Source of the DNA: Bacteroidaceae bacterium
Lineage (GTDB): Bacteria > Bacteroidota > Bacteroidia > Bacteroidales > Bacteroidaceae
NCBI GenBank assembly: GCA_017466965.1
Contig: JAFTTD010000382.1
Span: forward strand, 1 to 17,273
Reading direction: 5' to 3'
Length of the DNA stretch: 17,273 bases
Numbering within the stretch: the first letter of the stretch is position 1; the number at the start of each line of letters is the position of its first letter. The position numbers and the translations under genes are program-made. Positions 5,946 to 14,262 of the stretch are shown here, piece after piece. The notes below the pieces were generated by a model. That model was not told the origin of the DNA. It was given only the letters and a program-made list of their open reading frames with translations, and did not search any database.

Positions 5946-7565
5946 TTAATTGATTTTGTCGTTTCTTTTGAATGGTCTTCCTTCGCTGTCGAATCCCCAG
6001 CTTGCAGATTGTTTTTCTTTGCCGCCTGCACGGAAATCTTTTCTGTCGCGGTCTTTTCTACCCTTGAAATCTCTTTTGTCTTTGAATTCTCTGTCGCCAC
6101 GGAATTTGCGTTCGCCGTCACGTTTTCGCTTGTCGCCATCGAATGATTTTCGTTTCTTGTCAGAATATGTCTTTGAGTTTCTTGAGTAGTCCTCGTCTTC
6201 TGCTCTGAATGATTTGCGCTCGTTACGTTCTTTGCCTTTACCGAATGGTTTGCGTTCAGCGAAAGGTCTGCTCTTGAAATAGTGGTCGTCGTCGCGTGAA
6301 CCTCGTTTTCCGAATGTGTAATCTTCTTCATCCTCATCTTCATTCTTTCTGCGATAAGGTTTGAAGTTGCGGTTATGCTCAAGTTCGTCTGCTGTCTTTA
6401 TTTCAAGTCCTTCTTCGCGGCGGTCGCTTAGTTTTCCGTCGAATATCTGATATTTTCTCAGTTCGCATTCAAGTCCTCCGTTAGGAAGTGTGTAGCGTGT
6501 TGAAGGTCTCATGCCTATTTTTGCGAAGCATTCTTCCTTGTAACTGAAAATCCATGCGTCGTTGCCCACAAATGCATGTTTCAGACGTTCGCCTATCGTA
6601 GAGTATAATCCGAGTATGTCGTCGGTTGTGATACGTTCGCCGTAAGGAGGGTTTGTTATCATTATGGATTTCTGGCGTGGTTCTTCAAATTCATAGAAGT
6701 CGCGCTGCATTACTTCCACCACTTTGTTTACACCTGCAGAACGTACATTTTCTGTTGCTATGGCTACTGCTTGGCGGTTGATGTCATATCCGTATATCTT
6801 GTAGTCGAAGTCGCGTTCTTGTGAATCGTCATTGTATATTCTGTCGAAGAGTTCTTCATCAAAATCTTTCCATTTTTCGAAAGCAAACTCTTTTCTGAAC
6901 ACTCCTGGATATATGTTCATTGCGATTAGTGCGGCTTCAATAAGTATTGTTCCAGATCCGCACATTGGGTCAATAAGGTCACATTCGCCGTCCCATCCTG
7001 TGAGCATGATGATTCCGGCTGCAAGCACTTCGTTGAGAGGTGCTGGAACTGAGCCTGTTCTGTAGCCTCGCTGATGCAGGCTTTCTCCGGAACTGTCGAG
7101 CGAGATTGTTACATCGTTTTCTGCAATGTGAATGTTGATTCGTATGTCTGGATTTGTTATGCTGACATTTGGACGCTCTCCTGTCTTCTCACGGAAGAAG
7201 TCTGCTATTCCGTCTTTCACTCTGTAAGCGGCGAATTTGGAATGTCTGAAGTTTTCAGAGAATACAACAGCATCAACAAGGAATGTGTTTGTAACGTCCA
7301 TATATTGAGTCCAGTCTGTATTCTTTACTACTTCATATATTTCATCAGCATCGTTTGCTGTGAAGTTCAATATTGGTTTGAGTACTTTCACTGCTGTACG
7401 CAAACAGAAGTTAGCTTTATACAGCATTTCTTTGTCACCTGTGAATGCAACCATGCGGCGGCCAATTTCTATATTGTTGGCTCCCAATGTTGTAAGTTCC
7501 TTCGCCAATACTTCCTCAAGTCCCTGGAATGTTTTGGCTATGATTTTGAATTCTTGTGTTTCCAC
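5946..7565 (-). CDS. THUMP-domain 23S rRNA guanine-N2-methyltransferase-like protein (RlmL-like)
   Basis: A 539-residue protein. Residues about 1-170 form the ferredoxin-like plus THUMP RNA-binding region. Residues about 170-385 form a Rossmann methyltransferase with DPMCGSG (199-205) for S-adenosylmethionine and NPPYGE (305-310) as the catalytic motif for N2-guanine methylation. This matches the RlmL N-terminal/YpsC family, which makes m2G in 23S rRNA. After the domain comes a tail of about 140 residues (400-539), almost entirely Lys, Arg, Asp, Glu, Phe, Gly and Ser; it is predicted disordered and probably binds RNA or ribosome precursors. The start is GTG at 7565 (residues METQEF); no in-frame ATG lies upstream. 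A 170-nt gap separates it from the TPR gene, so it may have its own promoter, though I did not find a clear one. A perfect hairpin follows. Confidence 0.9.
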   Translation of the reverse strand: METQEFKIIAKTFQGLEEVLAKELTTLGANNIEIGRRMVAFTGDKEMLYKANFCLRTAVKVLKPILNFTANDADEIYEVVKNTDWTQYMDVTNTFLVDAVVFSENFRHSKFAAYRVKDGIADFFREKTGERPNVSITNPDIRINIHIAENDVTISLDSSGESLHQRGYRTGSVPAPLNEVLAAGIIMLTGWDGECDLIDPMCGSGTILIEAALIAMNIYPGVFRKEFAFEKWKDFDEELFDRIYNDDSQERDFDYKIYGYDINRQAVAIATENVRSAGVNKVVEVMQRDFYEFEEPRQKSIMITNPPYGERITTDDILGLYSTIGERLKHAFVGNDAWIFSYKEECFAKIGMRPSTRYTLPNGGLECELRKYQIFDGKLSDRREEGLEIKTADELEHNRNFKPYRRKNEDEDEEDYTFGKRGSRDDDHYFKSRPFAERKPFGKGKERNERKSFRAEDEDYSRNSKTYSDKKRKSFDGDKRKRDGERKFRGDREFKDKRDFKGRKDRDRKDFRAGGKEKQSASWGFDSEGRPFKRNDKIN

Positions 7566-7735
7566 GTTTTGAATGATTGTGTTATATTAATTTTTTTTAT
7601 TTGTTTTCAAATAATCTCTTTTGGGATAACTCTGCTGTTGTGGGAGTTAGGATGTGTGATGTCAGCGGATGCGGATAAACGGATAACTGTGGGTTTAGGC
7701 GTTTTGTTGCCAATATCACAAACTGCACATAAAAA

Positions 7736-9490
7736 CTACTTCAGATAACTGTCAATGATTTCTTGTGCATTTTCATCTCCAAGCTCCTTTGCACGTTCAA
7801 GGTTTTGTTTTGCTTCTTCCTTGTTGCCCTTTTGCAGTTGTGCATAGCCGAGAATGCGGTAAGCAGAAGCAAAATTAGGATCGAGCCTGATGCAATTCTG
7901 TGCAGATTTGATACATTCTTCCATGTTTCCAACTCTGAGCATCAGTGCACCTCGTTCTATGTAATATAGTGCTTCGTTAGGTGCTATTGCTATCGCCATG
8001 TTTATGTCGTCAAGAGCTTGCTGGTACATTCTTGCTTTTATCTCTAACTGTGAGCGGTCGTAATAGAAAGATGCGTTAACCTTGCTGTGGTTCAGTGTGC
8101 AGAACTGGTTGTAGTCCAACACGGCTTCGCGATACCTGCCTGCTTGTTCGTAGAGCTTGCCTCGATGGAGAACGTACGATGCGGCTTCAGCTGGCAGGCG
8201 AGTGCCAAACATGGCTATTGCGCTATCAAGAAGTTCTATCTGAACAGATAGCGAATCACCTTTGTCTGCATGAGCCAATGCTGAGGCGTAAAGAAGTGCC
8301 GGACTGCGCAGTTCGCCTTTGTTAAGTTCGTTGTATAAAGCTATCGCCTCGTCAAAATTTTTGTTGGATAACAGGATACGGCTTTTCTGCAGCATAAAGT
8401 CAAGATACCTTGCTTTTTTGTTCTCATTAGTACTGTCGGCAACAGCAGCCTCCTGTATGTTTGGTGTTGATTGTTTTTCAATTTCTATTGCAGTGTTGAT
8501 ATAATTCAGAGCCACTTCAAAATTCCATTTTTCGTATTTGTGTTCTGGCTGATACACCAATTTGGTATGTATGGCTTTAGCTACGTTTGCATTTGCAAGT
8601 GCTTTGTCTTTTGACAGTCTCAGATATTCCTGCAAATCTACTTCTGCTTCATTGAATTTAAGCATATCCATAAGAGGTGTTGCGCGTCTCAGATAGCCTT
8701 CCGGATTTTCAGGATAAGTTGATATAAAGAGGTTCAGCATGTCAATGTATTCTTCGTTGTCAGTATTTCGTGATTTGAAGTAAAGATATACCAATGCTTC
8801 TTCCATGCTTTCAGGCAATGCTTTGTAAATGTGAATTTTGTCAAGAGCCAATGCTGCAGAACCCGAAGCTATGGCTTCTATATTCAGCTCGTTCTTGAAA
8901 TTAATATCAACAGCGTATCCGTTTTCGCCGAATGGCGGCTGCATTACGCCTACAACTTTACCATCCTCTGTCATTATTGGTGAACCGACGTATTTGCTTT
9001 CTGGTTTTTGTGCGAATGTGTAGTAAACATATTTGCTCTGAACAGATGATGTGTCAGTAACTGTTACAAAAGGGCAAGTACGAATTTTTTCCTTTGAAAA
9101 GGTCAATACATATAAGGTTTCATCTTTAGATGCTGGAGTTTCAGATATTTGAAGCATGGGATTCTTATTAACATCAACAGTGAACCTGACCAATGAATAT
9201 GTGTCGTCAGCTCCGAGAATCCTTTTCACTTCATGTTTCTTGCCGTCCATTCCTATAGCCACAGCACTGTAGGCATTGTTGAATAGTGAATAGTCGGCAA
9301 TGGCTTCACCGTTTTCACCAATATAAAACCCTGTGCCTGAGTTCAGCATATTACCGTCTTTGTCGTAGCTAAAAAGCGAAAAGATGGCTTTCTGCATCTT
9401 TCCTACCCATTTTGGCGCAGTCTTCATTTGCGCACAAGCAGTCATCATTGTCATCAGACAGACTGCAAAAGAAAATAAATATCTTTTCAT
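7736..9490 (-). CDS. lipoprotein with degenerate trypsin-like domain and TPR repeats
   Basis: A 584-residue protein with signal MKRYLFSFAVCLMTMMTAC and a lipobox MTAC giving Cys19 as the lipid site. Residues about 35-200 look like an S1C (HtrA-type) fold: SGTGFYIGENGEAIADYSLF matches the GSGF...H region, ADDTYSLVRF the Asp region and YVGSPIMTEDGKVVGV the GNSGGP...G region. None of the three catalytic residues is apparent: the His slot reads ADYSLF, and the Ser slot in GNSGGP is a Val (KYVGSP, 167-171). From about residue 225 to the end there are TPR-type helical repeats (for example AIYNELNKGELRSPALLYASALAHADKG). It is probably a scaffold in the envelope rather than an active protease. It starts 21 nt after recN and ends the tightly spaced gene row. 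No gene name is known to me. Confidence 0.8.
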   Translation of the reverse strand: MKRYLFSFAVCLMTMMTACAQMKTAPKWVGKMQKAIFSLFSYDKDGNMLNSGTGFYIGENGEAIADYSLFNNAYSAVAIGMDGKKHEVKRILGADDTYSLVRFTVDVNKNPMLQISETPASKDETLYVLTFSKEKIRTCPFVTVTDTSSVQSKYVYYTFAQKPESKYVGSPIMTEDGKVVGVMQPPFGENGYAVDINFKNELNIEAIASGSAALALDKIHIYKALPESMEEALVYLYFKSRNTDNEEYIDMLNLFISTYPENPEGYLRRATPLMDMLKFNEAEVDLQEYLRLSKDKALANANVAKAIHTKLVYQPEHKYEKWNFEVALNYINTAIEIEKQSTPNIQEAAVADSTNENKKARYLDFMLQKSRILLSNKNFDEAIALYNELNKGELRSPALLYASALAHADKGDSLSVQIELLDSAIAMFGTRLPAEAASYVLHRGKLYEQAGRYREAVLDYNQFCTLNHSKVNASFYYDRSQLEIKARMYQQALDDINMAIAIAPNEALYYIERGALMLRVGNMEECIKSAQNCIRLDPNFASAYRILGYAQLQKGNKEEAKQNLERAKELGDENAQEIIDSYLK

Positions 9491-9511
9491 ATATTTTTAT
9501 AGTCTTACAGT

Positions 9512-10339
9512 TTAACTCATTTCGTTGGCAGACAATAATTCGTTGGCATTTTTGATTGCCGCTTCAGTTAATGTTTCTCCACTGAGCATATTAGCCAGTT
9601 CTTCAACCCTCTGCTCATGGTTCAGTTCAACGATATGGCTTGTAGTTGATTCATCTCCGTCTGTTTTGTAAACCTTGTAATGAGTGTTACCGAGAGCGGC
9701 AATCTGTGGCAGGTGGGTGATGCTTATCACCTGTCTGTCGTTTCTTCCCATATCCTTCATTATGCGTGCCATTTTTTCGGCTATACCGCCTGACACACCT
9801 GTATCTATTTCATCAAAAATAATTGTAGGAAGCTTCACTGCGCCTGCAATCATTGACTTCAATGATAACATCACTCTTGCAATTTCACCCCCCGAAGCTA
9901 CTTGAGCTACATTCTGTAAAACCCCGTTCTTGTTTGCGGAGAATAAGAAGTTAACCTTGTCAGCGCCGTAAGCATTATATGAATCAATTTTTCCTCGAGA
10001 AAGAATCTCAACTTTGAAACGGACGTTAGGCATTCCTAAAGGGGCAAGACTGCTGACCATGTATTCCTCCACCTTTTTTGTGGCGGTTGTTCGTTTGCTA
10101 GTTAGAATACTGGCAGCTTGAATTACATTCTTTTCTGCTTCTGAACATTTTTTCTTCAGCTGTTCAATGTTCTCGTCGCTGTTATCTATCAAAGCCAGCC
10201 GTTCTTCAAGGTCGTTCTGGATTTTCAAGAGTTCATCGACACTGCTGACATGATGTTTCTTTTCAAGTGAGTAGATGAGATTCAGTCTTTCATTGACTTC
10301 ATCAAGTCTCATTGGATTATAATCAACAGATTCAGCCAA
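9512..10339 (-). CDS. recN: RecN C-terminal half (second coiled coil and ATPase head lobe 2)
   Basis: The open frame begins after the TGA at 10340-10342 with a TTG at 10339; the first ATG is at 10312 (MRLDEVNERL), giving 266 residues. It holds a coiled coil (about 15-90), the ABC signature ASGGEIARVML (148-158), Walker B with D-loop TIIFDEIDTGVSGG (172-185) and the switch histidine in THLPQIAA (208-215). There is no clear ribosome binding site before either start, but Bacteroidetes rarely use strong ones. Translation by restart is possible but unproven. Confidence 0.65.
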   Translation of the reverse strand: MAESVDYNPMRLDEVNERLNLIYSLEKKHHVSSVDELLKIQNDLEERLALIDNSDENIEQLKKKCSEAEKNVIQAASILTSKRTTATKKVEEYMVSSLAPLGMPNVRFKVEILSRGKIDSYNAYGADKVNFLFSANKNGVLQNVAQVASGGEIARVMLSLKSMIAGAVKLPTIIFDEIDTGVSGGIAEKMARIMKDMGRNDRQVISITHLPQIAALGNTHYKVYKTDGDESTTSHIVELNHEQRVEELANMLSGETLTEAAIKNANELLSANEMS

Positions 10340-10369
10340 TCATTCCAGTTAATCGTCAATATCCTTCAG

Positions 10370-11197
10370 TTAAATGTAGCATGATTCTATCCTTGAAACC
10401 AGCTCGCTTGCCGGAGCAAACATATTGCACACATTCCCAAGGATTCCTGAACCTGTTTTCAAGTTCAGCAACGTGTTGTTGTCTCCATCCGAAGCTATTG
10501 AGTCATGTGCCTTGTATAATGCTGTTTTTATATCTTCGGCGTGAGAAAGTATTTCTGCTTCATTTTCCAGTTCCGATTGCTCGTTCTCTTTGAGTAATGC
10601 CTCTGCCAGTTGGTTTGCCTGGAATCTCATGTATTCTTCTTCATCTCTGCCTTTGCGAGCTTCTTCCTCCGCACGTTCCAGTTCTTTGCACAGCGATTTG
10701 TAGTCTTGCAAATGTTTCTGATATAAGGCCAGGTCTTCTTTGCATCCGCCAATGATGTCAAGAATACCAATGAGGAAATCTTCCTTGTTTAGTAATAAGT
10801 TCTGATGCTGAGAATGAACATCAAGCAGTTTCTCGCCTATATCCTTAAGCATGGTCAATGATGCTGGGGTGTCGTTAATAAACGCCCTGCTCTTGCCTGT
10901 AGCCGAGAGTTCACGCCTTACAATACATTCTTTGCCGTCAAAATCAAGTTCGTTTTCTTCAAAGAAATGTTCCAGTCCATATTGTTCCACATTGAATACT
11001 GCTTCAATAATGCATTTGCTTGCACCATGCTTAATGGATTTAGAGTCTGCTCTTTGTCCTAAAAGCAGACCTATGGCACCAAGGATAATGGATTTTCCGG
11101 CACCGGTTTCACCTGTGATAACAGAAAACCCTTTATGCAGATTTATGCTGAGTTTCTCAATAAGGGCATAATTTTCTATGTAAAGCGACTTTATCAT
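10370..11197 (-). CDS. recN: RecN N-terminal half (ATPase head lobe 1 and first coiled coil)
   Basis: 275 residues starting MIKSLYIENYALIEKL. Walker A is GETGAGKS at 29-36 and the Q-loop region is DVHSQHQNLL near 126. A charged coiled coil follows at about 160-225, and the piece stops at ESCYI in the hinge region. If translated alone it has half of the ATP site and would need the C-terminal piece to form a working head. Confidence 0.75.
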   Translation of the reverse strand: MIKSLYIENYALIEKLSINLHKGFSVITGETGAGKSIILGAIGLLLGQRADSKSIKHGASKCIIEAVFNVEQYGLEHFFEENELDFDGKECIVRRELSATGKSRAFINDTPASLTMLKDIGEKLLDVHSQHQNLLLNKEDFLIGILDIIGGCKEDLALYQKHLQDYKSLCKELERAEEEARKGRDEEEYMRFQANQLAEALLKENEQSELENEAEILSHAEDIKTALYKAHDSIASDGDNNTLLNLKTGSGILGNVCNMFAPASELVSRIESCYI

Positions 11198-11235
11198 TCT
11201 ATGTTAAAAACATTGATGGCACGTATCCTTTATGC

Positions 11236-12141
11236 CTATTTTTTAATTCTGCTCCAATACTGATTCTGTGAAGCGTTTATTTCTGAAACAATGTTATACA
11301 CAGTTTCTTTTTCTTTTGCAGTACCATGTCCGTTATAGATATTTACAATTTCGTCTCTTTTATAGTCTGTAAATATCTGTGGCAGCATGCTTAACGATTT
11401 GTTATTGTATGCTTCCTTCAGTAGTTCAATGGCTTCTGTTACAGCTGTCCTGCCACGATCTACATTGTTTGCCATTTCGTCCAAACCGCTACGGTGATAC
11501 TTGTAAATCATCATTCTGAAAGGCTCCATAGATGTTTCCATGTAATCGTTGATTATGGCATGACGATTACGGTTGTCATCAAAAGCTTTCCATCCTGTTT
11601 CACTCATTGTCTGTGCGTTGTTCACAATGTTTTCGGCAAGATGGAGAATGTCTGTTCCGCCTAATGGCGACATAGCGTCCATGTCCATTCCTATGAACAG
11701 ATACGCATAGTAAGCCAGCATGGCAGTAAGATTGTTGTCTATATTGTTTTCGTTAAATTCCAGTGGATCGTGTTCTTTGTAAGTGAAATTAAATTCTGAG
11801 TCTTTCATGGAAAAGACGGTTGTGTTGTAGTTTGAATTGAATACAGGCCGGGCAATTTGGAACAACAGTTCGCCTTTGAATGAATTTTCAGCTTCCTTGT
11901 ATTGTTTTATGGTTATGTTCATTGTGCATTCAATTCTTTCATTGTCCTTGAACTGTAACTCTGTCCACGACCTGTTGTTCATAAATTCTGTAATGGCTTT
12001 CTGCAGAGTTTCAAACACAGTGAGATTTGTGCCTTGTACCTGAGAACGGTTTATAGAAACCTTGCAATTCAATTCTTGTGCAAAGGCACATTCAGACAAC
12101 CCAATCATTGTCAGGAATAAAACAAAAAATAATCTCATCAT
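11236..12141 (-). CDS. porD: type IX secretion system protein PorD-like (DUF4835)
   Basis: A 301-residue protein read from ATG at 12141 (MMRLFFVLFL), with a signal peptide ending near CAFAQ. A TTG 21 nt further upstream is also open, but the ATG directly before the hydrophobic core is preferred. After the signal, ELNCKVSINRSQVQGTN is the typical N-terminus of the DUF4835 family, which is annotated as the T9SS protein PorD. The rest is a mixed fold ending WSRIKK. Family members are periplasmic or envelope proteins; their exact role in secretion is not well settled. The place between coaBC (43 nt away) and recN (38 nt away) is, as I recall, common in Bacteroidales, and supports the call. It also fits the T9SS-type cargo domain found at 3739. 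Confidence 0.8.
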   Translation of the reverse strand: MMRLFFVLFLTMIGLSECAFAQELNCKVSINRSQVQGTNLTVFETLQKAITEFMNNRSWTELQFKDNERIECTMNITIKQYKEAENSFKGELLFQIARPVFNSNYNTTVFSMKDSEFNFTYKEHDPLEFNENNIDNNLTAMLAYYAYLFIGMDMDAMSPLGGTDILHLAENIVNNAQTMSETGWKAFDDNRNRHAIINDYMETSMEPFRMMIYKYHRSGLDEMANNVDRGRTAVTEAIELLKEAYNNKSLSMLPQIFTDYKRDEIVNIYNGHGTAKEKETVYNIVSEINASQNQYWSRIKK

Positions 12142-12184
12142 AAAAATTAGAACACCATTCAATTTATGTCAAAATGTTGGAAAC

Positions 12185-13396
12185 TTACTTGTTAATCCAG
12201 TTTTCAAGTTCGTCAACAATGTCGGAAGCAACGTCTTTTTTCTGTTTCAGACCGAAAACCTTGCTATCATTCTTGCTGATTATTGTTATTTTGTTCGTAT
12301 CGCAGCGGAATCCGGCACCTTCGTCTCGCAGTGAGTTCAGCACAATGAAATCAAGTTTTTTTCTTTCAAGCTTACCTTGTGCATTGTTCTCTTCGTCATT
12401 TGTTTCAAGGGCAAAGCCTACAAGAGTCTGTCCGTCACCTTTCATTTCTCCAAGTTTGGCAGCAATGTCATGCGTTGGTTTCAGTCTTATAACCATGTCG
12501 TCACCTTTACGCTTTATTTTTTCTTCGGCGCAAGTTTCGGGAGTAAAGTCAGCCACTGCTGCACAAAGTATGCCTGCATCCATTTTTGGAAATAGTGCTG
12601 TTGCCGCTTCATACATTTCGGCTGCCGACTCTACATCAGTACGGTGAATAAGCGGATTGGCTGTTTTCATGCTTGCTGAAACAGGGCCGCATACCAGTTC
12701 TACTTCAGCACCTCTGTTTGCACATTCCTCTGCCAGAGCAAATCCCATTTTTCCAGAAGAATAATTGCCTATGAATCTTACAGGATCTATTTTTTCATAA
12801 GTAGGACCGGCTGTAATCATTACTTTCCTGCCTTTCAGACTGTTGCGCTTATCGTTGTTGAAGAAATCCTCTAATTGTCTGACAATCTCCTCTGGTTCTT
12901 CCATTCGTCCTTTTCCAACCCAGTGACTGGCTAAGAAACCTTCACCAGCTTCAATGATATGATTTCCGTATGAAATCAGCGTCTGCATGTTCTTCTGTGT
13001 TGAAGGATGCGCATACATATCCAGGTCCATAGCCGGAGCTATAAACACAGGAGCTTTCATTGACAAGTAAGTAGTTATAAGCATATTATCGGCAATTCCG
13101 TTTGCCATCTTGCCTATGGTTGAAGCTGTAGCCGGAGCTATAAGCATAGCGTCAGCCCAAAGACCTAATTTTACATGGCTGTGCCAAGTTCCGTCTCTCT
13201 GTGAAAAGAACTCGCTTACCACAGGCTTGCTTGTCAGGGCTGACAATGTTATAGGAGTGATAAATTCTTTTCCAGCCGGAGTTATCACCACCTGTACTTC
13301 AGCTCCTTTCTTTATGAGCAAACGAATTATCTGGCATGCCTTGTACGCTGCAATGCTGCCTGTTATACCTAAAACAATTTTTTTGCCCGTGAGCAT
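12185..13396 (-). CDS. coaBC: bifunctional phosphopantothenoylcysteine decarboxylase / phosphopantothenate-cysteine ligase
   Basis: A 403-residue protein of normal family length that joins phosphopantothenate to cysteine (CoaB) and decarboxylates the product to phosphopantetheine (CoaC) in coenzyme A synthesis, in the cytoplasm. The CoaC flavoprotein domain (about 1-180) begins GKKIVLGITGSIAAYKA, with active-site His74 in HSHVKLG. Its PxMNxxMW motif reads PAMDLDMYAH (121-130, Asp in place of Asn). The GxGRM loop reads ASHWVGKGRM (156-165), with Ser where E. coli Dfp has its catalytic Cys; I believe related Bacteroidetes proteins share such changes, but could not check. The CoaB domain (about 188-403) has KVMITAGPTYEKIDPVRFI, GNYSSGKMG, AAVADFTPE and the Lys-rich loop KIKRKGDD. 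The gene starts 65 nt after the exonuclease gene ends. Confidence 0.95.
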   Translation of the reverse strand: MLTGKKIVLGITGSIAAYKACQIIRLLIKKGAEVQVVITPAGKEFITPITLSALTSKPVVSEFFSQRDGTWHSHVKLGLWADAMLIAPATASTIGKMANGIADNMLITTYLSMKAPVFIAPAMDLDMYAHPSTQKNMQTLISYGNHIIEAGEGFLASHWVGKGRMEEPEEIVRQLEDFFNNDKRNSLKGRKVMITAGPTYEKIDPVRFIGNYSSGKMGFALAEECANRGAEVELVCGPVSASMKTANPLIHRTDVESAAEMYEAATALFPKMDAGILCAAVADFTPETCAEEKIKRKGDDMVIRLKPTHDIAAKLGEMKGDGQTLVGFALETNDEENNAQGKLERKKLDFIVLNSLRDEGAGFRCDTNKITIISKNDSKVFGLKQKKDVASDIVDELENWINK

Positions 13397-13461
13397 AAGT
13401 ATATTAGTTTTTGAGTTTTAAGTTTTTGACCTCTTCTGTTCTTGAGAGCCTGTTTCACTTC

Positions 13462-14247
13462 TCAGTTTCTCTCTTGCAGTCTTATACGTGTCAGTACCTG
13501 TTTTGTATTCAATGCGAAATCTCCCTGCATCATCCATCCGTAGAAACCAGGATCGCGTTTCAGCACTTCGCTGACTGGTTTTCCTTTGTATTTGCCGAAG
13601 TTGAAAATTTCCACACCTTTTTCATCAAGTACAATTCTGCCAGCAAAGTCCACATTTCGGTTCATGCAAGAGAAGTCCGCAAGAAAGCTCACGTCATTTT
13701 GTAGTGTGTCACTGTATTTGTCCAACTGAGCTTCAAGAACTTCCAAAGTGGCTTTTGTGTCGCTCAGAGCTGAATGTGCATTTTCCAAATCTTTGCCGCA
13801 ATAGAATTTATATGCAGCAACGAGTGTACGCTGTTCCATCTTGTGGAATATGTTCTGCACATCCACAAACTTGCGCTTTGAGAGATCTATATCAACCCCG
13901 GCACGCAGAAACTCCTCCACAAGCAAAGGTATGTCAAACTTGTTTGAATTGAATCCGGCAAGATCGCATCCTCGCAGCGTAGTTTCCAAATCTTTGGCTA
14001 TTTCCTTGAAAGTAGGGCAGTCTTTCACATCCTCATCCGTAATGCCATGAATAGCTGTTGAGAACTCTGGAATGTGTATGGTGTTACCCAATGTGTCAAC
14101 AGGTCTCAATCGCATAGATTTAGACTCTTCGTTTCCGTTAGGCATCACCTTTATGTAACAGAGTTCAACTATTCTGTCAGAAGTGATGTTTACTCCCGTT
14201 GTCTCAAGGTCAAAAAAGACAATAGGATTTTTTAGATTTAGTTTCAT
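13462..14247 (-). CDS. DEDDh 3'-5' exonuclease (DnaQ/epsilon-like)
   Basis: A 261-residue protein. The exonuclease domain (about 8-175) has ExoI FFDLETTG with Asp13 and Glu15, ExoII GFNSNKFDIPLL with Asp105, and ExoIII ENAHSALSDTKAT with His158 and Asp163, so all four metal ligands plus the general-base His are present. A small C-terminal module (about 218-255, NFGKYKGKPVSEVL...GFYGWMM) resembles the C-terminal module of ExoX-like enzymes. It removes 3' nucleotides from DNA and could act in proofreading or repair. It starts 15 nt after the dnaN stop, so it is very likely co-transcribed with the clamp gene. Whether it is the polymerase III epsilon subunit or an accessory exonuclease cannot be told from sequence alone. 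Confidence 0.9.
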   Translation of the reverse strand: MKLNLKNPIVFFDLETTGVNITSDRIVELCYIKVMPNGNEESKSMRLRPVDTLGNTIHIPEFSTAIHGITDEDVKDCPTFKEIAKDLETTLRGCDLAGFNSNKFDIPLLVEEFLRAGVDIDLSKRKFVDVQNIFHKMEQRTLVAAYKFYCGKDLENAHSALSDTKATLEVLEAQLDKYSDTLQNDVSFLADFSCMNRNVDFAGRIVLDEKGVEIFNFGKYKGKPVSEVLKRDPGFYGWMMQGDFALNTKQVLTRIRLQERN

Positions 14248-14262
14248 AGCCAGCTGTCAATA

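Larger units (their letters stand above)
9512..11197 (-). pseudogene. recN: DNA repair protein RecN, interrupted by three in-frame stops
   Basis: Read as one frame this is a full-length RecN of 561 codons, the usual family size. RecN is an SMC-like ATPase that acts early in double-strand break repair. The frame is broken near its middle by TAA (10370-10372), TAA (10349-10351) and TGA (10340-10342), all within 33 nt, with no frameshift. The codons between them (LKDIDD, LE, LAESVDYNP) still read as the conserved RecN middle segment, in which Glu would be expected at the first two stops. Everything outside this segment is intact. Either the gene is recently inactivated, the sequence is wrong here, or the cell makes RecN in two pieces. 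It sits between porD-like and the TPR gene with short gaps (38 and 21 nt), the usual place for recN in this cluster. Confidence 0.85.

Noticed and set aside
5927..6382. A 151-codon open frame on the minus strand inside the methyltransferase tail region
   Set aside because: It is a shifted reading of the Lys/Arg/Asp/Glu-rich tail, whose biased codons keep other frames open. Its product is a monotonous Thr/Ala/Asn/Lys/Glu string with no domain look.
7074..7748. A 224-codon open frame on the + strand opposite the methyltransferase 5' part
   Set aside because: It lies antisense to a clear gene, is very rich in Cys, Phe and Tyr, and shows no domain; it is a shadow.
9512..11197. Reassigned stop codons (alternative genetic code)
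   Set aside because: Other genes in the window end normally at TAA, TGA or TAG with family-typical lengths, and recN would need both TAA and TGA to be sense.
9512..11197. recN broken by a frameshift or by an inserted element
   Set aside because: Both halves are in the same frame and the conserved middle residues are continuous; only point stops separate them.
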